A stretch of 64,000 nt of DNA, taken from assembly GCA_047602185.1 (NCBI GenBank), contig JASGHY010000001.1, positions 3,286,001 to 3,350,000 of the forward strand, given 5' to 3'. Every line of letters starts with the position of its first letter. Within the stretch, counting starts at the first letter, position 1. Positions 26,701 to 35,499 of this stretch are shown in pieces. A program made the position numbers and the translations under genes. A model generated the notes under the pieces. It was not told the DNA's origin and did no database searches. It saw only the letters and a program-made list of their open reading frames with translations. Origin of the DNA: PMP191F sp047602185 (GTDB lineage Bacteria > Bacteroidota > Bacteroidia > Chitinophagales > Chitinophagaceae).

Positions 26701-26815
26701 GCCCGACCTGACTGGTCTGAGCCGCTACGGGAGCTTCCTTTGTAAAAGTATTTTCAAAGCTCCGCTTAGAGCTGTCAGGTCTGAATCGCGACAAACTCTA
26801 TGTTGCAGATTCTTC
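26701..26815 (+). repeat. 114-bp intergenic repeat, copy D2
   Basis: Near-identical to 25246-25359 over its central 90 bases, including GAGCCGCTACGGGAGCTTCC and the AAAGTATTTTCAAAGCTCC part. Its tail CTCTATGTTGCAGATTCTTCC is a diverged form of the D1 tail. It lies 25 bases after the Thg1-like stop codon. Confidence 0.8.
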
Positions 26816-26877
26816 CATCGCTACGCCATCTGCAATAACAGCGACAAACTTAAAACCTATAACCTACAACTTATAAC

Positions 26878-28941
26878 TTACTCCAGCACCCACTCTACCT
26901 GGTCCTCCAACTTCTTACCTCCGTCTGTCACTACCACTTTCAACTGGTTCTTTCCTTTCTTTAACGTAACTCCTTCAAACACATAATGCACCGGCGACTC
27001 TTTTACAACCGGTTGTATAGCCAGCTTTTTTCCATTGAGGTACAAAACAGGAATACCGCGATTGGAATATACGGTAACAGGTGTTACGGCATTTTGTCTT
27101 TGTACAGTACGTCTTTCAGTAATATATACTACCGGCTCTTTGCTCCAGTTGGCCTTGTACCAGTAAAACGCATCCTTACGCACAGTGCGGTCAAAACTTA
27201 CCAGCCCCTTCATATTGCGTGCAGGCATACTGCCCCTATTCCACATAGGAGTAGCAAAGTCAAACATATTCCATACATAGGAAGCTGTGATATAAGGATG
27301 CTTTGCTATAACAGGCCATTGGATCTCGTGGGTCTTTGTTTCAAAGTTCTCAGGGTATACAGGAGATGTATATTTCCATGAATCAGGTAAGGTAGCCTGT
27401 TCCTGTTGCTGAAGAAGGTTACCATCCGCACCGTATTCGGTAAGAATAACAATATTATCAGGGTAATTCTTTTCCAGGCCACTGGCCCATGCATCCAATC
27501 CGCCAATCTTTCCTTCATACCAGCCATAATAACGGTTCATACCCTGTACATCCGCATTCAGGTTGGTAGGCTTATCCATTTCGCCATAGCCACTTACGGA
27601 TACCGTGTAGCGATAAGGATCCAGTTGTTTGGCAAGATCATTCAGGTTACGGGTAAGCACGGCAGGATAATCAGCCTGCGTTTTTCCATATACTTCGTTG
27701 TGCAGTCCCCAGATATAGATGGAAGGGTGATTGTAATTCTGTTTGATCAACTCTTCCAGCTGCTGCTTTGCATTATCACCTTCCTCACGCGTAAAAGTAT
27801 TTACAAAAGGAATTTCTGCCCAGATCACAAATCCCATGCTATCGCATTGAGAATAGAGATACTCTGCCTGCTGGTAATGTGCAAAACGAATAGTAGTAGC
27901 GCCAACCTCCTTTATAATATCCAGGTCTTCTTTATGCTGTGCATTGCTAAGCGCATTACCATATTGCCACCTGTCCTGGTGACGGCAAACGCCATACATG
28001 GGGTAAGCTTTTCCATTCAACAGCATTCCCTTACCTGCTACCAGTTCAAACCTGCGGAGCCCCAATGGCTGTACTACATTATCGATCACTTCACCATCGC
28101 GGATTACCTCTGTTACACATTTGTATAAATAGGGATTATTGAAACCATCCCACAATACCGGGTTGTTTAAAGTAAAGTCCTGTACAAACTGCTGCCTGCC
28201 CTGTGTGGTTACAGTATGCTGTGTAGTTCTGGTAAAATACAGTTTGCCCTCCTTATCATAAATACTGTTCCTGATACCAATGTTCACCGGCTTACCGGTA
28301 ATGTTCTCTACCTTAACGGCTACCGACACCTCAGCAACTTTGCTGCTGACATTTTTCTGTGATATATAAACACCCGGAGAAGCATAATCTGTAGTAGTAA
28401 TATTTACCGGGTTGCAGATGATCAGTTGTACAGGGCGATAAATACCTCCGTAAATACCAAAAAGGAAATGATTGACAGGTATTACATCTTTCCTGGCTGT
28501 ATTATTTACTTTAACTACCAGCGTATTTGCCTGTCCGTATTTAACAGCATAAGAAAGATCGAAGCAAAATGCGCTGTACGATCCCTTATGTGTACCGATC
28601 AGCACATTATTTACATAAACATCAGCCACCTGCCCTACTCCTTCAAAACGAATAAATATTCGTTTCCCCTTCAGCTCATTACCAAACACATATTCTTTAC
28701 GATAAATAGCTTCACCTTCATAAAAGTCCTTGCCCAATTGCATATCTGTTGCATTCCAGGTATGCGGCAGGTCTACTTCTTTCCAGTCAACACTGCTGTT
28801 GGCAGTATCAACAGACTTTTTAAATTGCCAGCGATCGTTGAAGGTTACTACCTGTCTGCCTGTTTGTGCAAATCCCTGCTGAAACACTGCCGCACAAACC
28901 CACAGGCACCATAGTAAAACCAGTCTTCTCATGTATATCAT
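26878..28941 (-). CDS. Glycoside hydrolase family 2, beta-galactosidase-like, secreted
   Basis: The 687-residue protein has a signal peptide (ending FAQT near 27), a sugar-binding domain (about 30-180), an immunoglobulin-like domain (about 185-295) and a TIM barrel with R-HQDRW (320-325), acid/base E416 in WGLHNEVYG and nucleophile E502 in ILTEYGADG. A short C-terminal beta domain follows. Beta-galactosidase is the usual activity of this type, though other exo-glycosidases occur. The gene starts 15 bases after the GH29 stop, so the two enzymes are co-transcribed and probably act on a fucosylated galactoside. Downstream of its stop is a short word-like tract (ACTTATAAC-type). Confidence 0.9.
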   Translation of the reverse strand: MIYMRRLVLLWCLWVCAAVFQQGFAQTGRQVVTFNDRWQFKKSVDTANSSVDWKEVDLPHTWNATDMQLGKDFYEGEAIYRKEYVFGNELKGKRIFIRFEGVGQVADVYVNNVLIGTHKGSYSAFCFDLSYAVKYGQANTLVVKVNNTARKDVIPVNHFLFGIYGGIYRPVQLIICNPVNITTTDYASPGVYISQKNVSSKVAEVSVAVKVENITGKPVNIGIRNSIYDKEGKLYFTRTTQHTVTTQGRQQFVQDFTLNNPVLWDGFNNPYLYKCVTEVIRDGEVIDNVVQPLGLRRFELVAGKGMLLNGKAYPMYGVCRHQDRWQYGNALSNAQHKEDLDIIKEVGATTIRFAHYQQAEYLYSQCDSMGFVIWAEIPFVNTFTREEGDNAKQQLEELIKQNYNHPSIYIWGLHNEVYGKTQADYPAVLTRNLNDLAKQLDPYRYTVSVSGYGEMDKPTNLNADVQGMNRYYGWYEGKIGGLDAWASGLEKNYPDNIVILTEYGADGNLLQQQEQATLPDSWKYTSPVYPENFETKTHEIQWPVIAKHPYITASYVWNMFDFATPMWNRGSMPARNMKGLVSFDRTVRKDAFYWYKANWSKEPVVYITERRTVQRQNAVTPVTVYSNRGIPVLYLNGKKLAIQPVVKESPVHYVFEGVTLKKGKNQLKVVVTDGGKKLEDQVEWVLE

Positions 28942-28956
28942 CAGTTTCTTTGTTCT

Positions 28957-30429
28957 TTATGTTTTTGCGTCTTCGCGCTTTTTACTGGTACCGGTATTTT
29001 TCTCCAATGTCATTTCAATAACAAAGGGCACATCGGTTACCAATGTTTTTGGAAGGGTAATGTCATAATACAGGTTAGCATCTTTGTCCATACCCGGATC
29101 GCTGGTTACCAGCGGCAGGTTTTGCTTATTCAGCAGTAACCTGGCACTCTGCGGATGCAACCCATAGTTCTTTGGAACAGGTACCCGTATAATATTATTG
29201 ACAGAACGATTAAAGACAGTTAAGTAAAGCAAATTGCCCTTCCTGGTAAAATAACCATAGTCAGGTTTGGGCAAGCCTGCATATTCCACATTATAAACAG
29301 CTTCCTTATTTACGGCAAGCCAGCTACCCAGTGCTTTTGCAATATCCTGTTCTTCCTTGCGTATGGAGCCATCTCCTTTAGGACCAAAATTGATAACAAG
29401 ATTGCCACCCAGTGATACAGCCTGCATCAGCATACCGGTAAGATCGTAAGGCGTTTTGATATACTGGTTAGACCAATTGGCTTTATATCCCCATTGATTT
29501 GGCGGAATGGTCATTACACAATCCCAATCATTGCCATGCACATCTTCTATCTGTTTAGGCAATTTACGTTCCCATCCCTGTTCATAGTCACCGATCAGCC
29601 TGCCATTGGAGTCAGTATGCCGCTTACCCAGGTCATCAGGACGAAAGCGACTGCCAATAATTAAACCGGGGACCAATGCACGCATTTCTTTTTCCAGATC
29701 GTCTGCAAAGGCTGCCTGCTTTACCCAGGAAGCATCCCAGGTACCATCAAACCACAAACCTTTTACGGAAGGATATAAATGCAGCAGTTCCAGCAACTGG
29801 TTACGGGTAAACTGTTTGAACCCTTCAAATGCAATACTATCCTCCGGAGTTTTGATACTGTAGCGCCATCCGGGGTGATGCCAATCCATGACAGAAAAGT
29901 ACAATATCACATCAATGCCTTCTTTGTTATACGCATCGACCAATGGACCAATAATATCTTTTTTATAGGGCGAGCTGGCAACAGTATAATTGGTAAACTT
30001 ACTGGGCCACAGGCAAAAGCCATCATGATGCTTGGTAGTGATGGTAACGTAGCGTGCTCCCATTTGCTTAGCGGTACGCGCCCACCCTGCAGCATCAAAT
30101 TTGGTAGGATTAAATTGATAGATCAATGAATCGTAAGTGGAATTGGGAATACCGTTCCAGGAGCGGATCCATTCTGCAGCGCCATTATATTCTTTACCAT
30201 TCCATTGTCCGCCGGGAATAGCATACAAGCCCCAGTGAATAAACTGTCCCAGGCCATAACCGCGCCATCTTGCCATGGCACTGTCTGTACGCTTGCCAAT
30301 GCGGTGCGCGCCGTGCTGCAAGGGAATGGTGTCTTTCACCACTGCCTGACCAATACTTATTTGCTGGCACAGCAGAACAGGCAGCAAAGACAATAAAGCG
30401 CTTTTCAGCATTGAGCGTTTTCTTTTCAT
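28957..30429 (-). CDS. Alpha-L-fucosidase, GH29, secreted
   Basis: From the ATG at 30429 the protein has 490 residues; the open frame to 30618 adds 63 residues in front of the signal peptide and is rejected. The GH29 landmarks are GQFIHWGLYAIPGGQW (61-76), TTKHHDGFCLWPSKFTNY (131-148), YFSVMDWHHPGW (177-188) and GLWFDGTWD (224-232), where D228 is the candidate nucleophile. The family removes alpha-L-fucose with retention of configuration. Signal peptide MKRKRSMLKSALLSLLPVLL suggests export. It is the first gene of a two-gene unit with GH2 and is divergent from an esterase-like gene. Confidence 0.92.
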   Translation of the reverse strand: MKRKRSMLKSALLSLLPVLLCQQISIGQAVVKDTIPLQHGAHRIGKRTDSAMARWRGYGLGQFIHWGLYAIPGGQWNGKEYNGAAEWIRSWNGIPNSTYDSLIYQFNPTKFDAAGWARTAKQMGARYVTITTKHHDGFCLWPSKFTNYTVASSPYKKDIIGPLVDAYNKEGIDVILYFSVMDWHHPGWRYSIKTPEDSIAFEGFKQFTRNQLLELLHLYPSVKGLWFDGTWDASWVKQAAFADDLEKEMRALVPGLIIGSRFRPDDLGKRHTDSNGRLIGDYEQGWERKLPKQIEDVHGNDWDCVMTIPPNQWGYKANWSNQYIKTPYDLTGMLMQAVSLGGNLVINFGPKGDGSIRKEEQDIAKALGSWLAVNKEAVYNVEYAGLPKPDYGYFTRKGNLLYLTVFNRSVNNIIRVPVPKNYGLHPQSARLLLNKQNLPLVTSDPGMDKDANLYYDITLPKTLVTDVPFVIEMTLEKNTGTSKKREDAKT

Positions 30430-30588
30430 TTTATTTATTTCCGGATGCGCTATAACCCGCACCAGCAATGAAAGTAAATAAAATAAAGGTGCGCACAGAG
30501 CGCAAACGATTGCCCAAAAACAAAACAAATAAACCTGTTGAAATTCTGTTAAACCAGTAACAACCTGCCAAAAACTCCCGGTAAATAA

Positions 30589-30596
30589 TATTTTTG
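30589..30596 (+). promoter_or_regulatory. Possible -7 box for the esterase-like lipoprotein gene
   Basis: TATTTTTG matches the TAnnTTTG box and lies 38 bases before the first possible ATG. No good -33 TTTG box is seen at the right distance, so this is tentative. Confidence 0.35.
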
Positions 30597-30634
30597 CAGC
30601 TTCTTTCTCATCTCTCAATTTTCAGCACAAACTC

Positions 30635-31516
30635 ATGTACTTTTCAAGATCACTGACCCTGATGAATACTGCCAGGCTATCATTCTATACCTGTTTATGC
30701 CTGCTTTGCTTTATAACAGTTTCCTGCCGTAGCACCAAACCCGGGCAGGGACTCAGCATCCTGCAACAGGATACGGATACGGTCGCTATCCGTCAGCGTA
30801 TAGCAACCATCAAAGGGATCAGTAATGATGTGTTTGAACCACATAGCTTCCAGGGAGCCGCAGGTATCCCTTTACAATACCGTTTACTGAGGCCATCACC
30901 AACTGATCAATCCCGGCAATACCCACTCATCATCGTATTTCATGGTTCGGGAGCCAGTGGTGCGGATAATGAGAAACAGCTGGGGCTGCTGGCCAAACTA
31001 TGGGCTACGCCACCAATCAGGGAAAAATATCCTGCTTATATAGTAGTTCCCCAGTTCCCGGCACGATCATCCAACTACACAATGGATAGCAACCGGCATG
31101 TGCTGGCATCAGTACCACAACCGGCATTGCAGTCAGCACTGCAACTGGTAGACTCTCTCAGGAAAGCATTGAATGCCGATAACAGTAGGATCTATGTAGT
31201 GGGATTCTCGATGGGCGCTTCTACTGCTATCAATGCAATGACCTACAGACCCGGGCTTTTTGCAGCAGGTGTAAGCATATCCGGCATTCCGCAATTTGAG
31301 AAGGTAAATGAACTGGCCGGCATTCCATTGTGGCTTATACATGGCAACAGCGACACCGAAAACCCTATAGACAGCGACAAGCTGTTCTTTAAAGAAGTGA
31401 ACAGTAAAGGCCAAACAAGGTTCTGGATCTATGAAAACACCAATCACAATGATATTTTTTCTAATACACTGCTGGGAGAAGATATTCCTGCGTGGTTGTT
31501 CAACAAGCATAAATAG
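30635..31516 (+). CDS. Esterase-like lipoprotein, alpha/beta hydrolase fold
   Basis: The 293-residue protein has a lipoprotein signal peptide; the lipobox is FITVSC, with cysteine at 31. An ATG at 30662 would give a shorter, equally good signal peptide, so the start is uncertain. The hydrolase region shows PLIIVFHGSGASGADNE (about 98-114), nucleophile serine in VVGFSMGAST (about 189-198), an acidic residue in LIHGNSDTENP and a candidate histidine in ENTNHNDIF. It resembles the predicted-peptidase/PHB-depolymerase-like esterases found beside glycoside hydrolases. A role in removing ester groups from the glycan handled by GH2 and GH29 is an inference from context. Confidence 0.75.
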   Translation: MYFSRSLTLMNTARLSFYTCLCLLCFITVSCRSTKPGQGLSILQQDTDTVAIRQRIATIKGISNDVFEPHSFQGAAGIPLQYRLLRPSPTDQSRQYPLIIVFHGSGASGADNEKQLGLLAKLWATPPIREKYPAYIVVPQFPARSSNYTMDSNRHVLASVPQPALQSALQLVDSLRKALNADNSRIYVVGFSMGASTAINAMTYRPGLFAAGVSISGIPQFEKVNELAGIPLWLIHGNSDTENPIDSDKLFFKEVNSKGQTRFWIYENTNHNDIFSNTLLGEDIPAWLFNKHK

Positions 31517-31980
31517 ATCGGTTATCCGTGTATATGTAAGTTGCAATCAAGCGGCTTAACCTGTCAGGTTTGTTTTCCTATAAGCGGAAGTTATATAAAT
31601 CAATGCCGCTTAATTAATAACTGATAAAGCGTCCAGCAACGCAACGTCCCCCGGCTGGTGTCCTCACCAGCCGGAACTACACCCCCTTCTCAAACCGCTG
31701 GTTCAGTTTACTAATTCCCCCACACAAAGCCTGTAATCTCTTCTTTTATTGTTTTAACATTACACAGATCAATTACAGAATAACGTTATAGTCTATATAC
31801 CGGTTAAATTAACCATCACAGTTATGGTATTAATTTTTCCGGGTCTGCCGAATCAGCTACTTTAGCCGCCTTAATTCCTACCAGCAAGCATTACCCTCTC
31901 TTTTACCCCGGATAAACCACATGCCTCTCAGTTGTTGTTTACAACTGCTGACCTTTTATTAATCATTAAACACTATTGTT
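31517..31980. other. 464-bp gene-free interval
   Basis: One strong hairpin lies at 31651-31674 (see separate entry). The rest shows no gene. A weak TAnnTTTG-like box (TACTTTAG, near 31858) precedes the 31981 gene, but it is not convincing. A run related to the hairpin region recurs near 35356-35390. Confidence 0.5.
31651..31674. repeat. Perfect 10-bp hairpin
   Basis: CCGGCTGGTG pairs with CACCAGCCGG around TCCT. There is no T run, so it is not a typical terminator. A diverged relative (CCGGCCAGTGTCTCCACC) lies near 35361. Confidence 0.6.
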
Positions 31981-33804
31981 ATGGCATTTTCACAAGTCAA
32001 AAAGGTGCCGGCTTCCGATTCCGGCTCTTCCAATGGATTTAAATTTCTGCCTCCCGGTAATATCAAAGATTTTCCGAATGACCCTATAATACAGGGACTA
32101 CTGGAGGAGTTGTGGCACACCAACCTTACCGGCTTTACGCAACAGGCCCTGGTAGGAAATACCTGGAACAGCATTAACACTCCCCCACCTACCAACTATT
32201 ACAATCCTGCTACTGCTACAGATGCAGATAATACGCCAAATGCGGCAGTAAACTGGATACCATTCCCGGGCAGATTCGGAACCTATTATCAGCCCCAGTC
32301 AAAACCGGCAATACTCTCCGACGATCAATTACTGGAGCTGGCTGATACCGGTTATTATACCGATGTCAATAATAAAAAGCAAACATTTCCACAGATAACA
32401 CAATACCCCTGTACTGCTTTCGACGGTCAGAATTTTCCTTCCGGTAATTCCTGCGGCTGCGTAGGCAATCCTACCAACACTATCCCTTACGGACCTTATG
32501 GCCCACGTGGCTGGCAGGATGAATACTGCGAATGGTCTGTTACACGTGATAATAATGGTAATATTACCCGCATTGACATTACCTGCGAAAATCCTGAATA
32601 CTGGAACACACTGTGGATGATAAGCCCTACCAAAGTATTGGAGCTTTACCAGCAGACATTGAATAATCCTAATATTAAAATGGACGACCTGGTATTGAAA
32701 AATCTTCAAAACGAAGTAGTGACTGACCCCAGTACCCAAAGGCCAGCCTATAACCCGCTAAACATCTGGAACAGCGGCACCGTTTCCACGCCCACATACG
32801 GCGGAGCCATGCATCTTACCAGTACACCCAATACGCTGCAAACAGAAATTGGTCTTGGAGCATCTGCTACCATACCACGTATTGATGGGAATGGTCAACC
32901 TATCAGCCCGTCAGATATTCAAACCCTGCTGTGCAGCGCACAATATGGTCAGTACGGACGCAATAGCGATCCCAATATTGGTGCGGTTGTAAATGTTAAC
33001 ACCCAGGATAGCTATGGTACACTGGCCAATCCTCCGGGGTTATATATTCAATTGCCTGACTCTTTTACCCCATTCACAGTTGCAGGAGCCACTACCGATG
33101 TTTCCTCCTATTTCAAAGTAACGCGCAAAGGAGGTTCCGTGAATATAGAAGGAAAAGAATATACTATGAACCTGCACGTGACCATTGAAGCTCCGGCAGG
33201 TCAACCGGCACTTTACAATATGCTCGTTGACAAAAAGCCATTAAAATGGGCAGGCCAGCTCATGAAGCATTTCAACATGGCGCTCCTTCTTTCTGTTTAC
33301 GGCACCAATACACAAAAGGCGCTCACCTGTTCTACCTCTCCCACTAAACAATGGCAGGCGCAACCATTACAATTATTCCATCTCGACATCTGGGGAGCTA
33401 TGACTACACAAACAGTTCCTAACCCGGTAGGACAAAGCATGACACTCCTCAGCAACAGTACATTTATTGCACCTGTTGTGAAGCCCGGCACAACGTACCA
33501 GATGTTAGCTACTTATCTGCCGTATAAGGATATCAAAAAGTTCAATTACCTGAACTATCCTACAGTAACCTTCGATCATCCGGGCATTGGCGTCGAAGTG
33601 AAGCACGCTTTTCCTCCATTCTCTTATGCTGTACCCGGCAACAGTTACCCAAGCCAGGTAATGGGCATACAACTGGATGTAACTATTGATAAAACTGTAC
33701 CTCCCGGTATGTACAGTCTTAATATCCAGGATGTAGGCCAAATAGGTACAGGCACATCCATGCCCGCTATGCTGCGTGTAGAGGGAAATTCTTTATCTAA
33801 CTAA
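31981..33804 (+). CDS. Hypothetical protein, 607 aa, first gene of cytochrome module
   Basis: I do not recognise a named domain. The protein has no signal peptide and no membrane segment. It is rich in Asn, Pro, Thr and Tyr, with conserved-looking blocks: GNIKDFPNDPIIQGLLEELW (about 26-45), PSGNSCGCVGNPTN (about 152-165), GWQDEYCEWSVTRDNNGNIT (about 175-195), ITCENPEYWNTLW (about 198-210) and GGAMHLTSTPNTLQTEIGLG (about 275-295). These blocks and the paired cysteines look enzyme-like. The C-terminal third is beta-rich (VKPGTTYQMLATYLPYKD; VPPGMYSLNIQDVG). It is followed after 10 bases by the cytochrome gene, so the two are surely co-transcribed. Confidence 0.65.
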   Translation: MAFSQVKKVPASDSGSSNGFKFLPPGNIKDFPNDPIIQGLLEELWHTNLTGFTQQALVGNTWNSINTPPPTNYYNPATATDADNTPNAAVNWIPFPGRFGTYYQPQSKPAILSDDQLLELADTGYYTDVNNKKQTFPQITQYPCTAFDGQNFPSGNSCGCVGNPTNTIPYGPYGPRGWQDEYCEWSVTRDNNGNITRIDITCENPEYWNTLWMISPTKVLELYQQTLNNPNIKMDDLVLKNLQNEVVTDPSTQRPAYNPLNIWNSGTVSTPTYGGAMHLTSTPNTLQTEIGLGASATIPRIDGNGQPISPSDIQTLLCSAQYGQYGRNSDPNIGAVVNVNTQDSYGTLANPPGLYIQLPDSFTPFTVAGATTDVSSYFKVTRKGGSVNIEGKEYTMNLHVTIEAPAGQPALYNMLVDKKPLKWAGQLMKHFNMALLLSVYGTNTQKALTCSTSPTKQWQAQPLQLFHLDIWGAMTTQTVPNPVGQSMTLLSNSTFIAPVVKPGTTYQMLATYLPYKDIKKFNYLNYPTVTFDHPGIGVEVKHAFPPFSYAVPGNSYPSQVMGIQLDVTIDKTVPPGMYSLNIQDVGQIGTGTSMPAMLRVEGNSLSN

Positions 33805-33814
33805 AACATATATT

Positions 33815-35302
33815 ATGAATTACAGGCCACGCCTGTTTAAGAGCCGGTTGCTGCTATCTGCAACCGGCCTCTTATTACTATTATACCTGGGCTCATTTGG
33901 TGTTTCCAGGCTCAGAAAGGTCAATACCAATACAACGATCAATTACTGTGTTCCATTCAGGCATGATACCGTTCCTTTTATCAGCCAGGTGCCACCGGAT
34001 GTAGGTGGCCGGTATATCCCGATCGGTTCCTCGCAGAATGACCTGAATACCTTCGCCTGGTGGGAGTTTGTTGCCCTTAACTGGTGTGATGCAGAAGGAG
34101 GTTTCTTCGGAAAGCCCTATGATACACTGCACCCGGTACAATGGCAAACATATATTACCCTGGATCAGCTGTTTCCCCCAAACGGCACAGCACCGCCTGC
34201 ATGGAATAAACTTAGTGATGAAAAAAAACTGGTACAGCTAAATGGAAAGTCAGCTTACACCAGCCTTGCTGTAATGAAAGATGCCAGTAAAGTAAGCATA
34301 GAAATGCTCAGCCGTTTTGATTCCACCATTATTGATACCAACGGTGCAGGCCAGGCAGCGCCCCGTCATGGGCCTAGCTGGCTGGGCGCACAGAATAGTA
34401 CCAACGTATGGTACGAGATACGTCTCAATAAGGACCTGTACGATTATGTGGTAAAGAACAAATTTTATAATGCCGATAATCAACTGGCCTATGTACAAAA
34501 AGGCAGCCGGATGAGTTTGCCATTTGGTACCGCCAATACCGATACCGTAGGCGCGCTGGAACTGAAAGCCGCCTGGATGGAAGTGAACGATATTAAAAAC
34601 CCTAAATGGAGCCGGTACAAACTTACCAAGGCAATCGTTCAGGATATGAATACCGGTCAGTACCGGCCGGTAATACTGGCATTGGTTGGCTTACATATTT
34701 TACACAAAACAAGGCTGCAACAGGCATGGACATGGGCTACTTTTGAACATGTAGATAACGCACCTGATTCGGGAACAGTTGCTGATAAAAGCCGCACCTA
34801 CAATTTCAACAATCCATCCTGCGGTACCTGTAAAGAAAACCAGCCTCCATCTTACTACCTCGTTCCCGGTGGACCCAAGCCCAAACCGATCCAGGTATCG
34901 CGGGTAAGCCCTATAGATGGAATAGCCAGCTATACTAATCAACAGGTTCAACGCTGTATTCAACAGTTCTATCCGGGTTCAGTATGGCAGTATTATCAAC
35001 TGGTAAATGTAATATGGTCGCAAAGTGGCAATGCCAGTGGTAATAATAACCTGCACACTCCTTTAAATACAGGTTATTTAACTCAGCCCACAATGAACGT
35101 AGCCAATACTACATTGGAATCCTACGCTCAGACATTTACCTGCTTTAACTGTCACCGCGGTGCTACTGTGGCCGGGTCTGATACCTATTCTTCAGACTTT
35201 AGTTTTTCAATGGGTGCAGCATCATCGCCCGCTTTGCAACTAAAGAAAAACATGCGTTTGAAAAAACTGATAATGATGGAAAAGAAATTAACTGCACAAT
35301 AA
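33815..35302 (+). CDS. Membrane-anchored monohaem cytochrome c-like protein
   Basis: The 495-residue protein has an N-terminal signal anchor (about 11-30: LLLSATGLLLLLYLGSFG) and one classical haem-c motif, C443-F-N-C446-H447. A second C336-G-T-C339-K340 has the CXXCK form known from the NrfA active-site haem, but nothing else resembles NrfA. Blocks such as FAWWEFVALNWCDAEGG (about 74-90), LELKAAWMEVND (about 250-261) and LVGLHILHKTRLQQAWTWAT (about 290-309) followed by FEHVDN look like a conserved family of uncharacterised cytochrome-c-family proteins. Periplasmic electron transfer is inferred from the haem site. It lies between two unknown proteins, all on the plus strand. Confidence 0.72.
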   Translation: MNYRPRLFKSRLLLSATGLLLLLYLGSFGVSRLRKVNTNTTINYCVPFRHDTVPFISQVPPDVGGRYIPIGSSQNDLNTFAWWEFVALNWCDAEGGFFGKPYDTLHPVQWQTYITLDQLFPPNGTAPPAWNKLSDEKKLVQLNGKSAYTSLAVMKDASKVSIEMLSRFDSTIIDTNGAGQAAPRHGPSWLGAQNSTNVWYEIRLNKDLYDYVVKNKFYNADNQLAYVQKGSRMSLPFGTANTDTVGALELKAAWMEVNDIKNPKWSRYKLTKAIVQDMNTGQYRPVILALVGLHILHKTRLQQAWTWATFEHVDNAPDSGTVADKSRTYNFNNPSCGTCKENQPPSYYLVPGGPKPKPIQVSRVSPIDGIASYTNQQVQRCIQQFYPGSVWQYYQLVNVIWSQSGNASGNNNLHTPLNTGYLTQPTMNVANTTLESYAQTFTCFNCHRGATVAGSDTYSSDFSFSMGAASSPALQLKKNMRLKKLIMMEKKLTAQ

Positions 35303-35328
35303 CCAGGTCACCCGATGTTGCCCCGCTG

Positions 35329-35352
35329 GTGGCTGGTGAAGATACCAGCCAC
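35329..35352. repeat. Perfect 9-bp hairpin after the cytochrome gene
   Basis: GTGGCTGGT pairs with ACCAGCCAC around GAAGAT. It lies 26 bases past the cytochrome stop codon and has no T run. Confidence 0.55.
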
Positions 35353-35427
35353 GGGCGTCCCCGGCCAGTGTCTCCACCCGCCGGAATACAGCATCAAGGC
35401 TAAACGACATGGACTCTTATATATGAT

Positions 35428-35465
35428 AAAGCCGTTTTTATGCGTACATAAAAACGGCTTTTATA
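35428..35465 (+). terminator. Strong rho-independent terminator
   Basis: A perfect 15-bp stem (35428-35442 with 35447-35461) around CGTA is followed by T-rich bases. It would end the transcript of the 607-residue protein and cytochrome genes, only about 35 bases before the next gene. Confidence 0.8.
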
Positions 35466-35499
35466 AATTTTATTACAGTAACCCATCAACTGATATTAT

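Noticed and set aside
30430..30618. 63-residue N-terminal extension of the GH29 fucosidase
   Set aside because: The signal peptide starts at 30429; upstream residues are not conserved-looking and lie in the divergent promoter region.
35428..35465. Riboswitch before the 239-residue protein gene
   Set aside because: The structure is a single perfect stem with a T tail, which is a plain terminator for the upstream genes.
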